From NCBI GenBank assembly GCA_017470115.1, contig JAFUEZ010000013.1, forward strand, positions 1 through 37,981: a stretch of DNA of 37,981 nucleotides. Direction: 5' to 3'. Both the position numbers and the translations under genes were made by a program. This document shows, piece by piece, positions 32,834 through 37,981 of the stretch. The number at the start of each line of letters is the position of its first letter. Position 1 is the first letter of the stretch. This DNA is from Bacilli bacterium. GTDB lineage: Bacteria; Bacillota_I; Bacilli_A; RFN20; CAG-826. Below the pieces are notes generated by a model. It saw only the letters and a program-made list of their open reading frames with translations. It had not been told where the DNA came from and did not search any database.

Positions 32834-34135
32834 CTATTTAAATAATATATTGCTTTCTTCAACAACAATCGATGTTTCGAAAAATTTTTTAATAAGTTTA
32901 ATCATCGCTTCGATGTCTTTACTTCCACAAACTTCATAATTTGAATGCATTGCAAGTTGCGCAAGTCCAATATCTACACTAAGCATTGAAACGTGACTAA
33001 TTGAGATATTTCCAAGAGTTGATCCTCCAGCCATATCACTTCTATTAAAATATTCTTGATAAGCTAATCCTTCATTTTCGCATAACTTTTTAATTACACT
33101 TGATGATAAACCATCACTTGTATATTTCATATTTGCGTTATATTTAATGACAACTCCACCATTAAGTTTACATAAATTCTTATTATCACTTAATTCTGGA
33201 TGATTTGGATGAATAGCATGCCCATTATCAGCACTAATTAAGAATGATTTTGCAACCGCTTTAAAATAATCTTCTTTTGATCCGCCAAGTGCAAAATTAA
33301 TACGCTTCAAAATACTTTCTAAAAAAGTCGAATCTGCTCCATTAATTGATTCTGAACCAACTTCCTCATTATCAAAACTTACAAAAAGTTGAATAAAATC
33401 GCTTGGTTTAGCTTCAATAAAGCCTTTTAATGCAGTGAAATCACAAGCTAAATCATCAAGTTTAGGAGCTGAGAATAATTCATCATTAGCTCCAAGTAAG
33501 GTGGCTTTTTCTCTATTATATAAATAAAGATCATTAGAGATGATTTTTTCACCTTCATTAAGGTTTTTACTTAATTCTTTCAATAATAAATCTTCTTGTG
33601 TGTCGCTTTGACCAATTAAAGCGCATAAATCAGTTTGAGGATTATATTCGATGCCTTTATTAATCTCTCTATTTAAATGAATTGCAACATTTGGGATGAT
33701 AGCAAAATTCTTATCAACATCTACAAGTCTAGATTCAAGTTTTTCTCCATTATCAACAACAATTCTTCCAGCAATCGAAAGTGGTTTATCTAACCAAGTT
33801 GAACGAATCATTCCACCATATCCTTCAACCTTTAACTTTACATAACCATTTTCAAATAAACATGGATTTTCTTTAATTTTAAAGCATGGTGAATCGCTAT
33901 GAACTGCGACAACTTGAAATCTAATTTCACTTAATTTGCTAGGAACTTTAAAAGCAAGAATTGAAGTAAGGTTTCTCATCGCAAAATATGATTTACCTTT
34001 TTCAATGTTAAATTCTTCGCCTTCCTTAAGTTGCTCAAATCCATTACTTAAAAGGATGTTTTTAATATTATCAACAGATTGAAATTGGCTGTGACTCTTA
34101 TCTAAAAACTCTTTTAATTCATTAATATAGGACAT
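32834..34135 (-). CDS. M18-family aminopeptidase (second copy)
   Basis: The 433-residue protein (ATG at 34135 after GAGGTAATTTTT) has the M18 motifs VAVHSDSPCFKI (metal ligand region), LDDLACDFTALKG, FDNEEVGSES (catalytic Glu pair), ISADNGHAIHPNHPE and SDMAGGSTLG, with a C-terminal LAMHSNYEVCG (His). It resembles the shorter, yeast Ape4/ApeB branch, while the neighbour resembles the ApeA branch. A longer frame with an ATG at 34159 includes the ribosome site and is rejected. Confidence 0.92.
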   Translation of the reverse strand: MSYINELKEFLDKSHSQFQSVDNIKNILLSNGFEQLKEGEEFNIEKGKSYFAMRNLTSILAFKVPSKLSEIRFQVVAVHSDSPCFKIKENPCLFENGYVKLKVEGYGGMIRSTWLDKPLSIAGRIVVDNGEKLESRLVDVDKNFAIIPNVAIHLNREINKGIEYNPQTDLCALIGQSDTQEDLLLKELSKNLNEGEKIISNDLYLYNREKATLLGANDELFSAPKLDDLACDFTALKGFIEAKPSDFIQLFVSFDNEEVGSESINGADSTFLESILKRINFALGGSKEDYFKAVAKSFLISADNGHAIHPNHPELSDNKNLCKLNGGVVIKYNANMKYTSDGLSSSVIKKLCENEGLAYQEYFNRSDMAGGSTLGNISISHVSMLSVDIGLAQLAMHSNYEVCGSKDIEAMIKLIKKFFETSIVVEESNILFK

Positions 34136-34221
34136 AAAAATTACCTCGATTTCTATCATAGATATTATACTTTGTATTTAAAAAATAACTACTAATATTT
34201 ATATGTTTTAAGAAAAATATT

Positions 34222-34251
34222 AAGATTTTGCAGGCTTTTTGATAAAATCTT
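34222..34251 (-). terminator. Possible terminator of the DUF368 gene
   Basis: AAGATTTT and AAAATCTT form an 8-bp stem, followed by a weak T-rich stretch on the minus strand, 19 bases after the DUF368 stop. Confidence 0.4.
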
Positions 34252-34269
34252 GTCAATTTTAATAAAAAA

Positions 34270-35235
34270 TTAATCTATTGATTCAGGTTCGGATGCTTCT
34301 TGATTATCTTCTTTAACATCTTTCTTCTTATTTAAAAATTTCATAAATAGGAAAATTGCAACAGCACCAACAACTAATAAAGAGCCGCCAACAATATAAT
34401 CCCATAAAGCAATGCCAGTCTTATATTTTGGATAAATATCAGAATTAATAAACATGCTGACTAAAGAGCCAATGATTAAACCAAATATAGCAAAGAATGT
34501 TGAATTTCTATGTTTTAATAACATAAATTTCATAAATTTAGAGCTAACAACAACGCCTACAACTGCTCCAACGATTAGAATTAAAGCATAAATCAATCCA
34601 GTTATTTTAAACATCGTATCTCCAGTATGTAAGATTGATTCACTACCAGTAAAAGTATTTAAAATAGGATAATAAAGGCCTAAAACCATCATTACCATTG
34701 ATCCAGAAATTCCAGGAACTACACATGCTCCAGCAGCAGCAAATCCAGCAACAAAAACAAGAAAATATGTCCAAATTTCTCGATTTATTACTGCATCATT
34801 AAAAGAAACGTTAGTTAAAGCGGTTGTAACACCTAACCCACCTGCTATAAGTAAGCAAACCAAAAACCCTACAATGTGTTTAACCTTTTCAATAGCAGTA
34901 TTTCCTTTATGTAATTCATCAAAAACTACTGGTAAAGAGCCAATGATTAGTCCAGCAAAAAGTCCTGTAAAAGTAAATGGTGCCGCTTTATATCCTCTTT
35001 GAATACCAATTAAAGCTGCGGCTCCACCAATAATAACTCCAAGAACAAAAGGCAATAAAACAAAGAAATTATGCTTAAAATCTTTTCTTAAACTTGTTAC
35101 AGCATTAATGATTTTATCATAACATTTTTCAACAACTGCAATCGTTCCAGCACTTAAGCCAGCTATTGCTGCTGATACGCCTAATGTCACGCCTTTAGCT
35201 GTATCTATTAAAAACTCTTTTACATTTTTTCCCAT
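34270..35235 (-). CDS. DUF368 membrane protein, PopT-type undecaprenyl phosphate carrier
   Basis: From the ATG at 35235 the protein has 321 residues and about eight hydrophobic helices. It opens with a short cytoplasmic helix followed by GVSAAIAGLSAGTIAVV. A second similar motif, AAGACVVPGISGSMVMMVLG, lies near the middle; this duplicated P-G-x-S-G pattern defines DUF368. Members called PopT recycle undecaprenyl phosphate for cell wall synthesis (established for some members; inferred here). The tail is charged and acidic. A promoter (TTGCAA-17-TATAGT) ends nine bases before the ATG with no ribosome site, so the mRNA is probably leaderless; a TTG upstream is a less likely start. Confidence 0.85.
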   Translation of the reverse strand: MGKNVKEFLIDTAKGVTLGVSAAIAGLSAGTIAVVEKCYDKIINAVTSLRKDFKHNFFVLLPFVLGVIIGGAAALIGIQRGYKAAPFTFTGLFAGLIIGSLPVVFDELHKGNTAIEKVKHIVGFLVCLLIAGGLGVTTALTNVSFNDAVINREIWTYFLVFVAGFAAAGACVVPGISGSMVMMVLGLYYPILNTFTGSESILHTGDTMFKITGLIYALILIVGAVVGVVVSSKFMKFMLLKHRNSTFFAIFGLIIGSLVSMFINSDIYPKYKTGIALWDYIVGGSLLVVGAVAIFLFMKFLNKKKDVKEDNQEASEPESID

Positions 35236-35244
35236 ATCGTCATT

Positions 35245-35273
35245 ACTATAAATCAATTATCAACCATTTGCAA
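35245..35273 (-). promoter_or_regulatory. Promoter of the DUF368 gene, suggesting a leaderless mRNA
   Basis: On the minus strand TTGCAA (35268-35273) and TATAGT (35245-35250) are 17 bases apart. The ATG lies nine bases past the -10. Confidence 0.65.
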
Positions 35274-35280
35274 TAAAATA

Positions 35281-35322
35281 ATGTGGTTTTACAAAAAAAC
35301 TTTGCAAAAACCACATTTTTTT
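35281..35322. terminator. Long hairpin terminator after the flavoprotein gene
   Basis: ATGTGGTTTT (35281-35290) pairs with AAAACCACAT (35307-35316). The T run is stronger on the + strand, while the gene it follows is on the minus strand, where a T-rich ATTATTTTATT follows. It probably works for the minus-strand flavoprotein operon. Confidence 0.6.
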
Positions 35323-35345
35323 AAAAATTTTAAAATTATATTCAA

Positions 35346-35963
35346 TTATTTTCCATCTGGAAATGAAGTGAAATATTTATGTTCATTTTCACTTAATTTA
35401 TCTTTAGATGCATCAATTGCTTTAATTAAGAAAGCCATGTTACGTGCTAGGTTTCTCATAGTTTGTAAACCTTCTAAATCTTTTTCTACATCACTTGCTT
35501 TAAACCCATGGACTTCATTCCAATAAGTAGATGAAACAATTGGCATCTCTGAAATTGAAAAATATTTATTCAGCTCATCAAAAACTGTTGTTGAACCAGC
35601 TCTACGAGAAGAAACAACTGCTGCACCAACTTTCATTCTCTTAGAAAAGTTTGTACTATAAAACAATCTATCTAAAAATGATCTAAGTGTTCCATTTGCA
35701 GAGGCGTAATATGTAGGAGAGCCGAAAACAATGCCTTCAGCATCTTTAAATTTTTCAGCAACTTCATTTACGATGTCATCAAAAACACATCTTCCTGTTT
35801 TTGAGCAACTATTGCAACTAATACATCCTCTAACTTCTTTACTACCAACTTGAATCGTCTCGGTTTCAATACCTTCTTCTTTTAAAGTCTTAGCAATTTC
35901 TTCTAAGGCTCTTGCTGTACAACCTTTTACATGTGGCGAGCCATTAATTAGTAATACTTTCAT
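35346..35963 (-). CDS. NADPH-dependent FMN reductase / iron-sulfur flavoprotein-like
   Basis: The 205-residue flavodoxin-like protein has LLINGSPHVKGCTARAL as flavin phosphate loop, CISCNSCSKTGRC (C-x2-C-x2-C-x5-C) and GIVFGSPTYYASANGTLR around the FMN-stacking strand. It is a paralogue of the reductase in the MerR operon and likely moves electrons to small acceptors. The start lacks a clear ribosome site but lies two bases after the stop of the flavin reductase-like gene, so coupling is likely. Confidence 0.85.
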   Translation of the reverse strand: MKVLLINGSPHVKGCTARALEEIAKTLKEEGIETETIQVGSKEVRGCISCNSCSKTGRCVFDDIVNEVAEKFKDAEGIVFGSPTYYASANGTLRSFLDRLFYSTNFSKRMKVGAAVVSSRRAGSTTVFDELNKYFSISEMPIVSSTYWNEVHGFKASDVEKDLEGLQTMRNLARNMAFLIKAIDASKDKLSENEHKYFTSFPDGK

Positions 35964-35965
35964 AA

Positions 35966-36541
35966 TTATTTTTTCTTATATTTCAATCCTGCATTCCATG
36001 CTTGAGCAACTTTTTGGCCAACTTCATAATATCCATTCTTAAATTGATCAAAAGTTAAAGCACCAAGTTTTGAAGCATCTACTTTTCCTTTTTCATCAAG
36101 TACGCTATCTTCTGCAATTACATTAACAATTCTTCCTACAACAGCAAAGCCAACTTCATCATCTTCAATGAATTTAGCAACTTCACATTCCATAGTTAAA
36201 GGGAATTCTTCAATTATAGGAGCGTTTACTCTACTTGATTTACTAGCTTTTAATCCAGTACGCTCAAATTTATCGAGCACATTATTTCCGCTATCAATTC
36301 CAAAATAATCTGCTTCTGCTACATGTTCTTTATTAACTAAAGCAACGGTAAATGCTTTATTTAATTTAATATTTTTAACAGTTTTATGACTTTCAGTTAA
36401 AAATAAGACAATTTTATCCATATCGCATACTTGTCCCCAAGCTGCATTCATTACATCAACTTTTCCTTTTTCATCATAAGTCGCTATTAAAAGCACTGGC
36501 ATAGGAAAAATTGCTGGAAGTTTACCTAAATCTTTTTTCAT
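35966..36541 (-). CDS. Flavin reductase-like (split-barrel FMN-binding) protein
   Basis: The 191-residue protein matches the flavin reductase-like domain: PAIFPMPVLLIATYDEKGKV, NAAWGQVCDMDKIVLFLTE and TVKNIKLNKAFTVALV are typical FMN-binding split-barrel segments. It may supply reduced flavin or carry out NAD(P)H-dependent flavin reduction. AAGGAG precedes the start. It heads a two-gene unit with the iron-sulfur flavoprotein downstream. Confidence 0.85.
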   Translation of the reverse strand: MKKDLGKLPAIFPMPVLLIATYDEKGKVDVMNAAWGQVCDMDKIVLFLTESHKTVKNIKLNKAFTVALVNKEHVAEADYFGIDSGNNVLDKFERTGLKASKSSRVNAPIIEEFPLTMECEVAKFIEDDEVGFAVVGRIVNVIAEDSVLDEKGKVDASKLGALTFDQFKNGYYEVGQKVAQAWNAGLKYKKK

Positions 36542-36605
36542 ATAAAAATCTCCTTCTTTATTTATATTATACTTTATTTATTCTTTATATATAAGAAAGT
36601 GCTTG

Positions 36606-37802
36606 TTAATAAATTGATGTATATCCGGATTTTGAAACTAATTCTTGTCCTTCACTTGATTTAATCCAGTTCATAAGTGAAGTGACTGTTGGCTTAACGT
36701 GATCTACTCTACCAAACATATAAAAACTGGAAGTAAATGGATATTCATTAGTTTTAATTGTAGTTCTATTAGCTTCAATTCCATTTACTTTTAATATTTT
36801 TATATTATCGTTAGCCATAAGTTCAGAAGCATATTGATAATAAGAATATCCAATTGCTCCTGGATGATTTATATAATCTGCAACGATTTTTATAATTCCT
36901 GACATAAGTCCAATAATATAATCAGGACTTTCAGCTTCAGCAAGTTTAATATCACCTAAAAAATGTCTTAATCCTTGATATGAACCAGAAGTTGTATTTC
37001 TATGATATAGACTAATTTTCATATCTTGACCACCAACATCTTTCCAGTTTGTGATATTTCCACTATAAATATCTTTTAATTGATCAATAGTTAAAGAATC
37101 TACTGGTGTATTTTTATGAGTAAAGAAAACAAAACCTTCCCTACCAATTTCTTCTTTAAATATATCTATATCATCATATCTTTGATCTAGCGTCTTTCTA
37201 TAATTTTCTGGATCAACTCCAAAAACTAAATCTCTATTTCCTTCAAACATGTGCATTATTGATGTATATGTATTTGTGTAATAGAAACATCCATTTTCAG
37301 CGTTTAGAGGCGGAATTGTACGAGGATAAGTTGCATTTACAAAACTAGAATACATTGGGAAAAGTGCTGCAGCGCCATCAACTTTAGGAAGATAATCAAA
37401 TGTTGAAAGTTTAAAAGAAGCTTCATGATCAAGTCGAGCAATTTTACTATTTTCATCAAATGGCAAATATTCATCGGTATTAATATTTGAATTATCTACG
37501 ATTCTATGAGATGCATAATATAAATCAATTCCACCAAATACACTAACTAAAACAATAGAAACAACTGCACATCCTAAGCTTGAAAACATGACAACTCTTC
37601 TAAAAGTTTTTGAATTAATGAAAGCTGCACCATATATTAAAATCACAGCAGGAATAAGAGGAATCATCGACATTAAAACTTTATGTGGAATCATAAAAAT
37701 AAATATATAACCTAAGATATATGAGATTCCTATAAAGACTAAACTGACACTAGAAAATAATAATATTTTTCCTGCTTTAGATAATACCCTTTTTGCTTTC
37801 AT
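36606..37802 (-). CDS. Membrane-anchored phosphate-binding (PstS-like) protein
   Basis: From the ATG at 37802 the protein has 398 residues. Three or four hydrophobic helices occupy residues about 8-85, instead of a lipobox. A periplasmic-binding-like domain (about 115-395) follows, with motifs of PstS: FFTHKNTPVDSLTIDQLKDI, GNITNWKDVGGQDM, HRNTTSGSYQGLRHFL and a C-terminal SFYMFGRV region. It should bind phosphate at the outer face and pass it to a Pst ABC transporter that is not visible in the window. The ATG follows an extended -10 (TGC-TATTAT, 37809-37817) by six bases and lacks a ribosome site, so the mRNA may be leaderless. Confidence 0.8.
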   Translation of the reverse strand: MKAKRVLSKAGKILLFSSVSLVFIGISYILGYIFIFMIPHKVLMSMIPLIPAVILIYGAAFINSKTFRRVVMFSSLGCAVVSIVLVSVFGGIDLYYASHRIVDNSNINTDEYLPFDENSKIARLDHEASFKLSTFDYLPKVDGAAALFPMYSSFVNATYPRTIPPLNAENGCFYYTNTYTSIMHMFEGNRDLVFGVDPENYRKTLDQRYDDIDIFKEEIGREGFVFFTHKNTPVDSLTIDQLKDIYSGNITNWKDVGGQDMKISLYHRNTTSGSYQGLRHFLGDIKLAEAESPDYIIGLMSGIIKIVADYINHPGAIGYSYYQYASELMANDNIKILKVNGIEANRTTIKTNEYPFTSSFYMFGRVDHVKPTVTSLMNWIKSSEGQELVSKSGYTSIY

Positions 37803-37808
37803 AAAATA

Positions 37809-37817
37809 ATAATAGCA
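37809..37817 (-). promoter_or_regulatory. Extended -10 of the phosphate-binding protein gene
   Basis: TGC-TATTAT on the minus strand ends six bases before the ATG at 37802, again with no ribosome site. Confidence 0.45.
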
Positions 37818-37945
37818 CATAAAAAGAAAAGAATATAGATCGTAAATTGAATTTGTCTTTGCACCATTTCAAATTATGTAGGTGCATTTTATTTTGCAGT
37901 TATAATTTTAATGAGTTTCGCTTTGCTAAGAAAGGAGGAAAACGT

Positions 37946-37981
37946 ATGAATGATATAGATAGAGAGAAACTCGTATACATG
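37946..37981 (+). CDS. Start of an unidentified gene (partial)
   Basis: AAAGGAGG (37931-37938) precedes the ATG by seven bases, and 12 codons (MNDIDREKLVYM) run to the right edge. A TATAAT is present at about 37900-37905. Too little is seen to assign a function. Confidence 0.7.
   Translation, partial: MNDIDREKLVYM

Overview
The window reads as AT-rich chromosomal DNA from a low-GC Gram-positive bacterium. TGA is used as a stop (for example at 8406-8408 and 16471-16473) and Trp is TGG, so the code is standard and not the Mycoplasma code. Lipoprotein signal peptides, Shine-Dalgarno sites (AGGAGG-like), a type II thymidine kinase, a DUF368 carrier and a Tad-type pilus locus without outer-membrane parts all fit the Bacillota. 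A host-associated, uncultured member of the Bacilli (Erysipelotrichales / RF39-like neighbourhood) is my guess and is inference only.

Layout. 1-1,261: tail of a + strand gene, a NadM-like nucleotidyltransferase and a small unknown protein. 1,519-6,411: two large secreted lipoproteins, one with BspA-type leucine-rich repeats and one with eight His/Cys repeats, separated by a probable minus-strand ncRNA (3,914-4,179). 6,547-10,064: a three-gene signalling operon (membrane sensor with degenerate kinase end, NarX-like histidine kinase, NarL/LuxR regulator). 10,160-14,643: a membrane protein, then a MerR-controlled redox block (flavodoxin-cyclophilin fusion lipoprotein, FMN reductase, alpha/beta hydrolase, plus a separate flavodoxin). 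14,800-16,473: a strongly structured 5' leader feeding a DUF1016/YhcG PDDEXK nuclease and a small partner. 16,535-18,259: a lipoprotein and a Vat-like acetyltransferase. 18,323-18,479: tRNA-Glu and tRNA-Asn. 18,581-23,350: acyl carrier protein and a compact seven-gene Tad-like pilus operon. 23,463-30,867: guanylate kinase, two CNNM/CorC proteins, thymidine kinase and two paralogous membrane proteins with acidic-proline stalks. 31,234-37,802: tRNA-Val, two M18 aminopeptidases, a DUF368 (PopT-type) carrier, two flavoproteins and a membrane-anchored phosphate-binding protein. 37,946 to the end: the start of another gene.

Two things stand out. First, the roughly 375-nt leader of the YhcG operon holds an H-type pseudoknot, several perfect helices, two copies of one sequence competing for the same partner, and a segment that can pair with the ribosome binding site. 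It looks like a riboswitch-like or otherwise functional RNA that I cannot assign. Second, a short hairpin repeat that works as a minus-strand terminator occurs six times, always in the same orientation. The copy next to tRNA-Glu is almost identical to the next one at 16.5 kb, and similarity falls with distance. This suggests stepwise addition of gene blocks at the 3' end of tRNA-Glu. No integrase or transposase is visible in the window.
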